A DNA stretch of 41,108 bases from an uncultured Woeseiaceae bacterium. GTDB lineage: Bacteria; Pseudomonadota; Gammaproteobacteria; Steroidobacterales; Woeseiaceae. A program made the position numbers and the translations under genes. The stretch covers positions 1 to 41,108 of the forward strand of contig CAJQPL010000072.1 in assembly GCA_905480215.1 (NCBI GenBank), given 5' to 3'. Shown here one piece after another: positions 24,411 to 33,663 of this stretch (its first letter is position 1; every line of letters starts with the position of its first letter). The notes under the pieces are model-generated. The model saw only the letters and a program-made list of their open reading frames with translations, had not been told where the DNA came from and searched no databases.

Positions 24411-25379
24411 TCAGTCTGCGTCGCTCACTTCCATTTCGACGGGCGACTGAAACCATTCCGGTTTCACGACTAACAAGTCGCATTCTAAGTGTTCTAGTGT
24501 TCGTTCCGCTGATGCACCGACATACAGACGCCTTAATCTATTTCTGGAAATTGCGCCCATGATCACGACCGATGCCCCAATTTCGTTAGCGAGTGCCGGT
24601 AATTCGTTCTGAATCAGACCGGAAGCCAAGTGCGCATGACTGCGTGAAATACCAAATTGCTCTGAAATTTCTTCGAGTTTTTCTTGATGGCTCTCGGAGA
24701 TTTGGTCCTCGATTCCTGGCACCGCTACAAATGTGGGGCCGAACGCTGTACCTGCACCTGCCGTTGCCGCTATGACTGCGGTCGCATCAAACGAATGAAA
24801 TGCATGCAGATCTCCGTCGACGTCCTCAGCAATCGATTTACCTAGTTGCAGCATTTGATGGTCCAAAGATGCTGGCTTGTCATGTTCATTGAATGGGTCA
24901 ATTGCAGCAATGATTTTTGGGTCCGCCGCTGCATCACCTGGTTTCACAAGCCATAAAGGAATTTGGCACGCTCGAATCAGATTCCAATCCGTATTGGAGA
25001 AAATGGATCGGTTTAGACCTGAGTGATGATGCGTATCCTTGAATACGACATCTGCCTTGAGTTCGTTGGCCTGTCTAATCACACCTTCGTGAAGCGGCTT
25101 ATCCCATACGGCAGTGGTTTCGACGTTGAGCCCCTCGCTTCGTAGCGGCGCGGCCATTAACTCCAGGCTTTCTTTCTGCCGTCCCAGTGCATGCTCGCGA
25201 TACTTGGCAAACTTTGCAGGTTCGAAAAACGGCCCGCTCGTTAGATATTCATTGTAGTAGCAAATAAGGAGATCTAGCGATGCGCCGGATTTCTTGGCAA
25301 TCCAGGCCGCGCGCTCAAGAGCGGGTTGGGTTTTTGAAGTGGGGTCGATTACACAGAGTATTCGGGAGAAGCTTGCCAT
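24411..25379 (-). CDS. Two-domain universal stress protein, UspE-type
   Basis: 322 residues with two Usp folds: an N-terminal module (ILCVIDPTSKTQPALERAA) and a C-terminal module ending in VVIMGAISRNRLRRLYVGAS and LLVVKPEWF. Between them runs the segment NTDWNLIRACQIPLWLVKPG. Canonical ATP-binding Usp proteins have Gly-x2-Gly-x9-Gly-Ser; here the second Gly is Ser, as in UspE-like proteins. It should be cytoplasmic and linked to starvation or low-oxygen survival. It has its own promoter (25421-25449), and AAAGGTGA lies before the ATG. It is one of five paralogues in this region. Confidence 0.9.
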   Translation of the reverse strand: MASFSRILCVIDPTSKTQPALERAAWIAKKSGASLDLLICYYNEYLTSGPFFEPAKFAKYREHALGRQKESLELMAAPLRSEGLNVETTAVWDKPLHEGVIRQANELKADVVFKDTHHHSGLNRSIFSNTDWNLIRACQIPLWLVKPGDAAADPKIIAAIDPFNEHDKPASLDHQMLQLGKSIAEDVDGDLHAFHSFDATAVIAATAGAGTAFGPTFVAVPGIEDQISESHQEKLEEISEQFGISRSHAHLASGLIQNELPALANEIGASVVIMGAISRNRLRRLYVGASAERTLEHLECDLLVVKPEWFQSPVEMEVSDAD

Positions 25380-25395
25380 CTGATCACCTTTTGTC

Positions 25396-25408
25396 GTTAC
25401 GTTGTAAC
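25396..25408. repeat. Small palindrome in the stress-protein leader
   Basis: GTTAC (25396-25400), GTT, GTAAC (25404-25408) form a perfect 5-base inverted repeat. It falls 13-25 bases downstream of the -10 box of the predicted promoter, inside the 5' leader of the stress-protein gene at 24411, where it could be an operator or RNA hairpin. Confidence 0.3.
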
Positions 25409-25420
25409 ATCAGTGTGAAA

Positions 25421-25449
25421 ATCGTACGAGAGCGCGCCATCTCTGTCAA
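25421..25449 (-). promoter_or_regulatory. Sigma-70-type promoter for stress protein at 24411
   Basis: Read on the minus strand, TTGACA (25444-25449) is a perfect -35 box. A 17-base spacer leads to TACGAT (25421-25426), a 4-of-6 -10 box. The leader to the ATG at 25379 would be about 35 bases. Confidence 0.65.
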
Positions 25450-25483
25450 TACGGCATGCTGCGTACACCACTCTGGAAAGTAC

Positions 25484-26440
25484 TTACTTTATTTGGTGAT
25501 TGTCGACTGAGGTCCTGAATAGATCCGGTTTAATAATCAATAGATCGCAAGGTAAATCCTCAAGGATTCGTTCAGCCGTCGCGCCGATAAAAAGGTGTTG
25601 CCAACGGCTCCTCGCGACCGCGCCCATGATGACTAAATCCGCGCCAAGTTTTTCGGCGAGAATTGGCAATTCCTCGCTGGCCAGGCCGCTCATCAGGTGC
25701 TGACGATTGATCGGGATTTTGTGAAAGTCGACGATTTCAGAGAAGCGCGCGCCGTGTTTCGCACGCATATCTTTTTTGATTTCGTCATAGGGGAGAGAGA
25801 CTGGCAGATATGCGTTGGCGTTCGCATCCGCAAGCGCGTCAGCAGGATTGTATGAGTGGAAAGCATGTAGTTCTGCACCGATTGAATTCGCGAGGGATTT
25901 TCCCATCAGCAGAATTCTATCGTCCAGCGCAGCAGGTTTATCATGGTGGTGCATGGGATCTATTGATGCAACGATCACCCCCGGTTGCGGGACGCCCGTT
26001 GATCGCACTAGCCATAAGGGGATTGGACAATGACGAATCAGGTTCCAGTCTGTATTGGTCATCAAGGCGCGATTGAGGGCGGTGTGATGGTGAGTGTCTT
26101 TGAAGACGACGTCGGCATCACAGGCCTGAGCATGTCGAACGATTCCTGCATAGAGTGGTCGGTCCCAATCCAGGCTGACGGTGACTCGCAAATTGCGCTG
26201 ACGCAGGGCTAACGCATATTCCTCGAGTCGCTGCCGAATTGGCTCGCTGATTTCCTTACGGACGTCCTTTAGCCCAATTGAATCTATTTGTTTGTCGCCG
26301 ACGTCGTTCTCGCCGTAAAGGCAAGCAAAAAGTTCGATTTCAGCACCGATTTCATTTGCCAACCAAGCTGCTTTATTCATCGCAGGCTGCTGTGAGCTGG
26401 TTGGGTCGATAAGGCATAGAATTTTGCCTATGTCTTTCAT
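25484..26440 (-). CDS. Two-domain universal stress protein, UspE-type
   Basis: 318 residues and paralogous to its neighbour. The N-terminal module starts ILCLIDPTSSQQPAMNKAAW, the linking segment is ALMTNTDWNLIRHCPIPLWL, and the C-terminal module has VIMGAVARSRWQHLFIGAT and CDLLIIKPDLF. The second Gly of the ATP loop is Ala. The start ATG 26440 (GACGGAA before it) is preferred over a start at 26506, which adds a basic, non-homologous stretch. The gene lies 105 bases upstream of the previous stress-protein gene, with that gene's own promoter between them. The 205-base space above it is shared with the divergent zinc-finger gene at 26646. TATCAT is a possible -10 box, but no good -35 matches it. 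Confidence 0.9.
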   Translation of the reverse strand: MKDIGKILCLIDPTSSQQPAMNKAAWLANEIGAEIELFACLYGENDVGDKQIDSIGLKDVRKEISEPIRQRLEEYALALRQRNLRVTVSLDWDRPLYAGIVRHAQACDADVVFKDTHHHTALNRALMTNTDWNLIRHCPIPLWLVRSTGVPQPGVIVASIDPMHHHDKPAALDDRILLMGKSLANSIGAELHAFHSYNPADALADANANAYLPVSLPYDEIKKDMRAKHGARFSEIVDFHKIPINRQHLMSGLASEELPILAEKLGADLVIMGAVARSRWQHLFIGATAERILEDLPCDLLIIKPDLFRTSVDNHQIK

Positions 26441-26645
26441 TTCCGTCTCTTTCCTACGCTTGTATCTGATGATGCTGGAATGATAGTAGTCAGAAGCGGT
26501 TCGCAAAATACGACTTGACCCTTAGTTATTGTCGGCAATCACCTATTGCGCAGCTTCAATGTCGTCATAATTAATGTACGGACAAATACGGATTTTCGTC
26601 CAGAAGCAAACCGACTAACCTCTCCCAATTCATAATAAGGGTGGA

Positions 26646-27014
26646 ATGATGCCAGAACCGTGGACCGATCAATTTAGAGAGAAACTACTTGCCAACAAAG
26701 ACGAGCTGCAACAGCGGCTCGCTCGGATCGAGGAGAACCACCGCCGGCCGTTGGCGCAGGATTCAACGGAACGTGCGACAGAGCTCGAAGACCTTGATGT
26801 GGTAGATGCTCTCGGCAATGAGGCTCGCTTTGAGCTGCGTCAAATTACCGCGGCGTTGGCAAGGATTGAGGGGCAGAAGTATGGAATCTGTGAGGCTTGC
26901 GGCGAAGCAATTATAGAGGCTCGCTTACTCGCTTATCCACATGCGGCAAATTGCATCGACTGTGCGACAGATAAAGCGCCTGCTGGTGTTCCTCAGCATG
27001 CTGCGGAAGAATGA
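26646..27014 (+). CDS. DksA/TraR-type C4 zinc-finger protein
   Basis: 122 residues. An N-terminal helical part (FREKLLANKDELQQRLARIEEN, ending in DVVDALGNEARFELRQITAAL) leads to a four-Cys zinc finger, CEACGEAI...CIDCA. In DksA, two Asp at the coiled-coil tip (DxxDxA) act in the RNA polymerase channel; here DLDVVDALGNEA occupies that place, so the activity may be kept. These proteins work with ppGpp to retune transcription in starvation. AAGGGTGGA (26637-26645) precedes a double ATG; 26649 has the better spacing. It is divergent from the stress protein at 25484 and is followed closely by the hybrid kinase. Confidence 0.88.
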   Translation: MMPEPWTDQFREKLLANKDELQQRLARIEENHRRPLAQDSTERATELEDLDVVDALGNEARFELRQITAALARIEGQKYGICEACGEAIIEARLLAYPHAANCIDCATDKAPAGVPQHAAEE

Positions 27015-27037
27015 TCTAGCCCTATGCGAGCGCTGAA

Positions 27038-28606
27038 TTGACCTTAGCAACGAAAGAAAGCGACGGTTCTTCAGTGTCACAATTGTCTGAGTCTTTCTAC
27101 AAGTCATTGGTTGAATCCGCGCCGGATGCAATGATCATCGTCGATCGATCCGGCAGGATTTGTGTGGTGAATGTACAAGCAGAGAAAATGTTCGGTTACT
27201 CTCGCGAACAATTGTTGAATCGGTCAATTGAAATACTGCTCCCGGAGCGCATGCGCCGATCTCACCAGGCGTTGCGCCAGACCTATATTGCTGCGCCTCG
27301 ATTGCGATCGCTGGGAAGTGCTCAAGAGTTGTACGGTCGTCGCCGCAATGGATTCGAATTTCCGGTCGAGATCAGTTTGAGCCCACTGCAAACGACTGAC
27401 GGGCTATTCGTATCCAGCATAATTCGGGACATATCTGATCGTCGGGAAATCGACAAGACCCTAAGTGATGCCAAAGTTGAAGCTGAACGCGCGAATAAGG
27501 CAAATAGCGCGTTCCTGGCGGCGGCCAGTCACGATCTGCGGCAGCCTGTGCAGGCGCTGAGCCTCCTCAGCGGGGCGTTGCGGCGTACGGTGACGGAGCC
27601 GAAGGCATTAGAAATGCTGGAAGTACAGGGACAGTCACTCAGTGCGATGACCAATCTCTTGAATTCACTGCTCGATATCAGCCGATTAGATGGCGGCGGT
27701 GTTACACCGGATATCGAGGAGTTTCAGATAAATGACTTGATCGACCATCTTTCCACTGAGTTCTCACGACAAGCAATGCAGAAAGGACTTAGTTTCAATT
27801 CGACGACATGCGATGCGATTGTGCGGAGTGACCGGAACCTGCTGACGGAAATTGTGCAAAATCTCGTTTCTAACGCTATTCGCTATACAAATGATGGGTG
27901 CGTGACGCTCGATTGCCAAATACATGATGGCAATATTCAGATAGCTGTGATCGATACTGGTATCGGAATTGAGGCTGACCAGTTGGGGAAGATTTTTGAC
28001 GAGTTCCATCAATGCAACTCACGTGGTGCTGCAAATCAGGGATTCGGCTTAGGCCTCGCAATTGTGAGCCGCCTGGCTGATTTACTCGAGCATGAGATTA
28101 GCGTTTCTTCAGAACCGGGCAACGGATCGAATTTTGCGGTTTCAGTCCCGTTCGTCAGGGCTTCTGCATCGAGCCTCGATGAAGAGCAAATCAGGAATGA
28201 CGCGGCCGAATCGAAACCAGGTGGTGCCTGTGTCCTCCTCGTGGAGGACGACCTAAAGGTCGCCGAATCGCTAAAGATGCTGTTTGAGTCGGCTGGCTAT
28301 AAGATTGGCATTGCCTCGTCGAAGCAGGAGGCGATCGCCAGCATGAATGATATCGGTGCAGCGCCCGATGTGATTGTGTCTGACTATCACTTAATTGGTG
28401 AGTCGACAGGAGTTGACACAATCGTCGCGTTGCGCAAACTTGCTGACACTATGATTCCAGCAATAATAGTTACCGGCGATACATCCAAATTGGTGAACGA
28501 TGCCTGCGATGTTAAGAATTGTGCAATTCTTAGCAAGCCTGTGGATCCGGACGAACTAATAAGCATGGCGACTAACGCGATCTCAACTGGCGTCGTGCCA
28601 TGCTAA
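27038..28606 (+). CDS. PAS hybrid sensor histidine kinase with receiver domain
   Basis: 522 residues from TTG 27038 (GTG 27074 is an alternative). Domains in order: PAS at about 20-130 (SAPDAMIIVDRSGRICVVN, FGYSREQLLNRS), HisKA with the phospho-acceptor His165 in ASHDLRQPVQALSLL, HATPase with Asn279, DTGIG (306-310) and GFGLGL (335-340), and a receiver with acceptor Asp449 in IVSDYHLIG. There is no membrane helix, so it senses something in the cytoplasm. The PAS segment LLPERMRRSHQALRQTY aligns with FixL, with His76 at the place of the haem ligand, but that His is common in other PAS domains. Placed 23 bases after the zinc-finger gene, it may share its transcript. Confidence 0.9.
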   Translation: MTLATKESDGSSVSQLSESFYKSLVESAPDAMIIVDRSGRICVVNVQAEKMFGYSREQLLNRSIEILLPERMRRSHQALRQTYIAAPRLRSLGSAQELYGRRRNGFEFPVEISLSPLQTTDGLFVSSIIRDISDRREIDKTLSDAKVEAERANKANSAFLAAASHDLRQPVQALSLLSGALRRTVTEPKALEMLEVQGQSLSAMTNLLNSLLDISRLDGGGVTPDIEEFQINDLIDHLSTEFSRQAMQKGLSFNSTTCDAIVRSDRNLLTEIVQNLVSNAIRYTNDGCVTLDCQIHDGNIQIAVIDTGIGIEADQLGKIFDEFHQCNSRGAANQGFGLGLAIVSRLADLLEHEISVSSEPGNGSNFAVSVPFVRASASSLDEEQIRNDAAESKPGGACVLLVEDDLKVAESLKMLFESAGYKIGIASSKQEAIASMNDIGAAPDVIVSDYHLIGESTGVDTIVALRKLADTMIPAIIVTGDTSKLVNDACDVKNCAILSKPVDPDELISMATNAISTGVVPC

Positions 28607-28633
28607 TTGCAGAAGCGTTCTATAACTAGCTGC

Positions 28634-31312
28634 TTATCTCACAATCCGAGTTAACAGCGGTGAAAGGATGAGCGGCAGTATGCTCATCGGAATGATGATG
28701 AGCCAGCCTTGCCATCCTGGGTCGGTCAAGCCGAGAACTGTACTCAGTATCGGTGTGTAGATTGCAAGAAGGATCAACGCCAGGCATAAAGCAACGGCTG
28801 CCCAAATCCAAATATTTGCGGTTATATCATTGGAGTAAATACGCTGTGCGTCGTCGCGCATGTTGAAGACGTGTACCAGTTGTGCAAGAGCAAGCGTACA
28901 GAATGATACGGAAACTGCGCGTTCGATTGGGAATTGAAAGTAAATTAACGAAATGGACATTGCGCCTAAGACCGAGGCCGAGATGACGCCGCCAAACAGC
29001 ATAATTCGAATCCAATGAATTCGTGTTAATAACGGTTGATCACTTGGTCGCGGCCGCTCCAGCATTTGTGATGGCGACCCTTCTCCGACACCCAGCGCCA
29101 GCGCCGGAAAAATGTCCGTAACTAAATTCAAGAATAGAATCTGTAACGGCAACAATGGCAGCGGAGCGCCCACGATAGTTGCCAAAGTGACGACAAGAAT
29201 TTCGCTGATATTGCAAGACAACAAATAAACGACAAACTTGCGAATGTTCTCGTAGATCGCTCGCCCTTGGGCAACCGCGACAACTATGGTGTTAAATTCA
29301 TCGTCCAGAAGCACCATGTGTGAGGCTTCTTTCGCGACAGCGGTGCCGCGAATTCCCATTGCCACTCCGATATCGGCCTTTTTCAGCGCCGGCGCATCGT
29401 TAACACCATCACCGGTCATGGCAACCACTTCGCCGCGCTGTTGGTAGTGACGAATCAACGCAAGCTTTTGCTCGGGCAGGGCGCGAGATATTACCGCCGC
29501 GTTCTCGACTGCATCATTGTCCTTGTCACGCAGGAGATCATCGAGTTGTGGACCATCGACAAATGCTGCGGCATTACTTGATTCCGTAGCAATTCCCACG
29601 TCGAATGCAATTTGTTGTGCGGTTGCAAGATGATCACCGGTCACCATGACAATTGCGATACCAGCGTCGTGACATTGTGCGATGGCCTCCTTCACACCTT
29701 CGCGTGCTGGGTCTTCAATCCCAACAATGCCTAACAGGATGAGATCCTCTATCCTGTCGTCATCGGTGTCAGATTGTGCTTTGTAAGCAATTGCCAGTGT
29801 TCGCAGACCTTGATTGCCCAGTTCATTTGTATGACTCAGCCATTCGTCGCGCTTTTCGGCATCGAGCGGCGACTCGCCAAGCGCCGAGCGCGTTGCATTG
29901 CACAAGGAGAGCACGGACTCCGGTGCGCCCTTGATGGCTATGAAGGGCTTCGATTTCTGCAAATGATATGTCGCCATAATCTTACGTTCTGGATCGAACG
30001 CGACTTCGGCTTGCCGTGGCATGCGCTGTTCCAGATCGTTCTTCTGCAGGTCGTAATTCAGTGCAGCGCGAAGCAACGCAAGTTCGGTCGGATCACCGAC
30101 GGTGTGTGTTTTTCCGTCAGGCGTGTTCCGAATTGACGCGTTGTTGCACAATGCAGCGACCTCAAGCATTTCACGAATGAGGCGAGCAGAATCATGCTCG
30201 ATATCAGCACCATTTTTTGAATCGAGACCTGAAGATTGCAATGCTTTACCTTCGACAAGTGTCTCGATACCGGCAACATACATCGCAGTCACCGTCATTT
30301 GATTTTCGGTTAACGTGCCCGTTTTGTCCGTAAGAATTATGCTGGTCGCGCCTAAGGTCTCAACAGCCGATAATTTGCTTATCAATGCGTTTCGCTGCGC
30401 CATCCGCATCATCCCTCGCGCTAGCGCGATGGTGGCGACAATGGGTAAGCCTTCTGGAATTGCTGCAACTGCCAGCGCAATTGCGACCTCAATGGCCAAA
30501 AATGTATCGCGCCCGGAAAAAACACCGACCGCCGCAATAAGTGCTGCGATGATGATTACCGCGACTGCGAGTCGTTTGCCGAGCATGTTCAGGCGTTTCT
30601 CAAGTGGCGTTTTTTCTGACTCGGCCTGCGTTGCAAGCGTCGATATGCGCCCCAATTCAGTATTCAGCCCGGTGTCGACCACAACACCTTTTGCGGATCC
30701 GCGGGTGATTCCAGTGCCTTTGAAGATACAATTGCTGCGTTCCGCTATTCTGACCTCTGCATCGATCTCTCCGGTCTGCTTGGCAATCGGCATCGACTCG
30801 CCGGTAAGCATGGATTCGTTTAACTTCAGCCCGGCCGCTTCGAGCAGTCGAACGTCGGCTGAAACTGTATCGCCGCTCTCAAACAATACGATATCGCCAG
30901 GTACTAACTTGTCGGCTACTACTAGTTGCACGATGCCTTCACGCAGTACTTTTGTCTCAACTCGACCGAGATCTTTGAGCGACTCCATTGATCGTGTAGC
31001 ACGCCATTCGGTAGTGAAACCGATTCCGCTATTGAGAAGTACTACGGCCAGGATAGCGATGCCCTCTACGGGTTCGGAGAATGCGAATGCGATCACGGCT
31101 GCACCGATAAGCAGCGCTGTGACTACGCTCCTCAGTTGATCGAGAATCATTGATAGGAGCGAGCGGGGTAATGCCTCGGGCAACTGATTAGGACCGCAGC
31201 GGAGTAATCGCTCGGCAGCTTCCGCCGAAGACAGGCCAGTGGTCGGATTGGTAGCGAGGTCGCCGAGGACGGTTTCGACACCGCGCGCCCAATACTCGGC
31301 GCTACGAATCAT
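28634..31312 (-). CDS. P2A-type (Ca2+-type) cation-transporting P-type ATPase
   Basis: 892 residues. All P-type landmarks are present: TGES (170-173), PEGLP (286-290) in helix 4, phosphorylated Asp329 in DKTGT, KGAPES, and MTGDGVNDAPALKKADIG. Residues that bind Ca2+ in SERCA are kept: Glu in PEGLP, Asn and Glu in YLLSCNISEILVV (helix 5), and Asn, Thr and Asp in FLNLVTDIFPALALG (helix 6). Export of Ca2+ (or Mn2+) from the cytoplasm is therefore likely. The start ATG 31312 overlaps the end of the LOG-family gene by 11 bases, so the two are translationally coupled. An in-frame upstream start adds a basic stretch. Confidence 0.93.
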   Translation of the reverse strand: MIRSAEYWARGVETVLGDLATNPTTGLSSAEAAERLLRCGPNQLPEALPRSLLSMILDQLRSVVTALLIGAAVIAFAFSEPVEGIAILAVVLLNSGIGFTTEWRATRSMESLKDLGRVETKVLREGIVQLVVADKLVPGDIVLFESGDTVSADVRLLEAAGLKLNESMLTGESMPIAKQTGEIDAEVRIAERSNCIFKGTGITRGSAKGVVVDTGLNTELGRISTLATQAESEKTPLEKRLNMLGKRLAVAVIIIAALIAAVGVFSGRDTFLAIEVAIALAVAAIPEGLPIVATIALARGMMRMAQRNALISKLSAVETLGATSIILTDKTGTLTENQMTVTAMYVAGIETLVEGKALQSSGLDSKNGADIEHDSARLIREMLEVAALCNNASIRNTPDGKTHTVGDPTELALLRAALNYDLQKNDLEQRMPRQAEVAFDPERKIMATYHLQKSKPFIAIKGAPESVLSLCNATRSALGESPLDAEKRDEWLSHTNELGNQGLRTLAIAYKAQSDTDDDRIEDLILLGIVGIEDPAREGVKEAIAQCHDAGIAIVMVTGDHLATAQQIAFDVGIATESSNAAAFVDGPQLDDLLRDKDNDAVENAAVISRALPEQKLALIRHYQQRGEVVAMTGDGVNDAPALKKADIGVAMGIRGTAVAKEASHMVLLDDEFNTIVVAVAQGRAIYENIRKFVVYLLSCNISEILVVTLATIVGAPLPLLPLQILFLNLVTDIFPALALGVGEGSPSQMLERPRPSDQPLLTRIHWIRIMLFGGVISASVLGAMSISLIYFQFPIERAVSVSFCTLALAQLVHVFNMRDDAQRIYSNDITANIWIWAAVALCLALILLAIYTPILSTVLGLTDPGWQGWLIIIPMSILPLILSPLLTRIVR

Positions 31313-32144
31313 CGCAAAACAGCGGGTTTCCTGCGGCCTCGTGCCAATGACAAATCTGCTCCCAAGCATCCTGCGCCGATTCCGCATACGAGAAGAGATC
31401 CCTATCCTTTGCGTCGATCACGCCCTCATCAATCAAAAAATCGAGGTTAATCGCCTGTTGCCAAAACGCTTCACCAACAAGAATTATGGGTAGGGGATCT
31501 ATGGTTCTCGTTTGAACGAGCGTTAGGGTTTCAAAGAGTTCATCCAGGGTGCCAAAGCCGCCCGGAAAATTGACCAGGGCCTTTGCTCGCAATAGGAAGT
31601 GCAGCTTTCGAATCGCGAAATAGCGGACGGTAAAGCACAAATCGTCTGATACGTAAGGATTGACATGTTGTTCGTTGGGCAGCGCGATGTTTAGTCCGAT
31701 GTTCTTTGCGCCGACGTCGAAAGCGCCACGGTTTGCTGCTTCCATGATGCCGGGGCCGCCACCTGTCAATAACGTTACGCGGCAATCGCTTGGGCCACCA
31801 CCGGCACGACCGACGATAGCGCCAAATTCGCGTGCAATATCGTAATAGATAGCTTTCCTGGAGACCTGTTCTGCAATCTTCAGGCGTGCAGCAACCGCCA
31901 CATCCGCCTCATCGGCACGGCCCTCTCGCTGCAGTTGAAGAAGGTTCCGATCCGCTACATCTGGAGCGACGATCCGTGTTCCACCGAAAACAACGATGGT
32001 GTGCTCGACGCCCGCGTTGCGCAGATATATATCCGGTTTCAGAAAATCAAGTTCGAGTCGAACACCACGGACCTCGTCTCGATTCAAGAATGTCAGGTCT
32101 CGGTCAGCGCGCAGTTTGCTCGCACCTTGGCCTTTAGATCTCAA
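31302..32144 (-). CDS. LOG-family Rossmann-fold protein (TIGR00730-like)
   Basis: 280 residues. The nucleotide-binding LOG motifs are clear: TGGGPGIMEAANRGAFD and PGGFGTLDELFE. Classical LOG proteins are nucleoside 5'-monophosphate phosphoribohydrolases, but this one belongs to the longer bacterial group (FTVRYFAIRKLHFLLRAKA) whose substrate is less certain. The start TTG 32144 overlaps the beta-CASP gene by 11 bases, and its own stop overlaps the ATPase start by 11, making the middle gene of a tightly packed three-gene unit. The N-terminal 50 residues (ELDFLKPDIYLRNAGVEHTI) are an extension not needed for the core fold. Confidence 0.88.
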   Translation of the reverse strand: MRSKGQGASKLRADRDLTFLNRDEVRGVRLELDFLKPDIYLRNAGVEHTIVVFGGTRIVAPDVADRNLLQLQREGRADEADVAVAARLKIAEQVSRKAIYYDIAREFGAIVGRAGGGPSDCRVTLLTGGGPGIMEAANRGAFDVGAKNIGLNIALPNEQHVNPYVSDDLCFTVRYFAIRKLHFLLRAKALVNFPGGFGTLDELFETLTLVQTRTIDPLPIILVGEAFWQQAINLDFLIDEGVIDAKDRDLFSYAESAQDAWEQICHWHEAAGNPLFCDDS

Positions 32145-33519
32145 TGATTTGTCCTAACGAAGCTATCTTCGTCGAGGCCTTATATTTGGAATTTATCGCC
32201 GTGGCCAAGGTTCGCTGGGCATGTGGCTCACCGTGAACGAGGTAAAGTGGCGGTCGATTCTCATACGCCGCATACCATTCAATAAGGTCTGCTTGGTCCG
32301 CATGAGCGGAGAGGCCACCAACCGTGTGAACTTGGGCTCGAACCGGATGTTTTTCACCCCAGAGCTTGATTTCGTCAGCACCATCGACGATGCGACGTCC
32401 GAGTGTGCCATATGCCTGAAAGCCGACGATGATCAAGTGGCACTCGGGTCGGCTAATATTATATTTGAGGTGATGGTGAATTCGACCGCCGCTACACATC
32501 CCGCTACCGGCAATAATAATTGCGCCCGATCGAATCGTATTGATAGCCATCGACTCTTCAGTCGATCGTGTCGCCTGAAAGTTGGGGAGATTTGGTTGGT
32601 TTGAAACCGGACCAAATAACTTGGCACCGTAAAGGTGCCGATAGTTTGCATACGTTTCCGTCGCGCTAATCCCCATAGGACTATCGAGAAAAATATCCCA
32701 TTTCCCTAGCTGCCAGTCTTCGTAATGCTCGGCCATTAAGTACAATAGGTCTTGCGTCCGTCCAACGGTGAACGCGGGAATCATAATGTTGCCTCGCGCA
32801 GCGCTTGCCGTCTTAAATATGCCTTGCAGTTCGACTAATGTTTCCGGGAACGGACGGTGAAGGCGATCGCCGTACGTACTTTCCATTAATACAGCGTCGG
32901 CAGACCGAAGACGAACGGGTGGATTCATTACGGGCGCGTCCCGGTGGCCGAGATCGCCGCTAAACACCAGGGTTTTGGAGTTATTATTCTGTCGGTATTC
33001 AAGCTCGACGATTGCGGAGCCGAGGATATGGCCTGCATCGTGAAAGCGGAGTATCAGTCCCGGAACGATCTCAACGTCCTGTTTATAGCGAGTGCCGGTA
33101 AATCTTGCCGCGCAAGCCTCACCATCCATACGTGTATACAGCGCTTCAAGCGGAGGCAGATCTTTCTTTGCCCGTCTCCTATTCTCCCACTCAACCTCTT
33201 TTTCGTTGATATAACCCGAGTCCGGCAGCATGATTTCGCAAAGATGATGTGTCGCCGCTTGTGCGTAAATGGGGCCTTCATATCCACGCTTAATGAGTAA
33301 CGGAAGGCGACCGGAATGGTCAATATGCGCATGGCTTAAGACAACGGCGTCTATTTCATCTATAGCAAAAGGAAACGGATCACTATTTCGCGATTCGTCG
33401 GCGCGACTACCTTGAATCAGGCCACATTCAAGTAAAATGCAGTGATCAGGTGTTCGAACAAGGTACATGGACCCTGTTACCTGTTCAGCAGCGCCGAGTA
33501 TTTGCAGTGTAAGCGTCAT
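32134..33519 (-). CDS. MBL-fold beta-CASP ribonuclease-like protein
   Basis: 461 residues. Metal-binding motifs of the metallo-beta-lactamase fold: SHAHIDHSGRLP, AGHILGSA and SGDLGH. Beta-CASP motifs: ESTYGD, then MCSGGRIHHHLK and GLSAHADQADL. This set is typical of CPSF73-like/YSH1-type RNA-processing nucleases, so RNA cleavage or 5'-to-3' trimming in the cytoplasm is likely. The start ATG 33519 fits the family N-terminus (LQILGAAEQVTGSMYLV); an ATG at 33564 adds 15 residues. It is the first gene of the unit with LOG and the Ca2+-type ATPase, and is divergent from the host-attachment-like gene. Confidence 0.92.
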   Translation of the reverse strand: MTLTLQILGAAEQVTGSMYLVRTPDHCILLECGLIQGSRADESRNSDPFPFAIDEIDAVVLSHAHIDHSGRLPLLIKRGYEGPIYAQAATHHLCEIMLPDSGYINEKEVEWENRRRAKKDLPPLEALYTRMDGEACAARFTGTRYKQDVEIVPGLILRFHDAGHILGSAIVELEYRQNNNSKTLVFSGDLGHRDAPVMNPPVRLRSADAVLMESTYGDRLHRPFPETLVELQGIFKTASAARGNIMIPAFTVGRTQDLLYLMAEHYEDWQLGKWDIFLDSPMGISATETYANYRHLYGAKLFGPVSNQPNLPNFQATRSTEESMAINTIRSGAIIIAGSGMCSGGRIHHHLKYNISRPECHLIIVGFQAYGTLGRRIVDGADEIKLWGEKHPVRAQVHTVGGLSAHADQADLIEWYAAYENRPPLYLVHGEPHAQRTLATAINSKYKASTKIASLGQIIEI

Positions 33520-33625
33520 AGTTTCTGTCACGCGAATATTATATCCCAATGATAAACTTTCCATGCGGGCTATGTCGTAGCAATACGTACTTTTACGCGT
33601 TGTACCTGGGTCGCCTGTCGCACAT

Positions 33626-33645
33626 ATTATTAGCTGCTGAATAAT
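33626..33645. promoter_or_regulatory. Inverted repeat upstream of the host-attachment-like gene
   Basis: ATTATT (33626-33631) and AATAAT (33640-33645) flank an 8-base centre in the divergent space between the beta-CASP gene and the gene starting at 33664, 18 bases before the latter's GTG. It may be an operator or a leader hairpin. Confidence 0.3.
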
Positions 33646-33663
33646 TCATCGCAGGGGATAGAT

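Noticed and set aside
30315..31139. 274-codon plus-strand open frame
   Set aside because: It lies opposite the P-type ATPase and is low-complexity (Ala, Ser, Thr). The ATPase on the other strand has all its family motifs.
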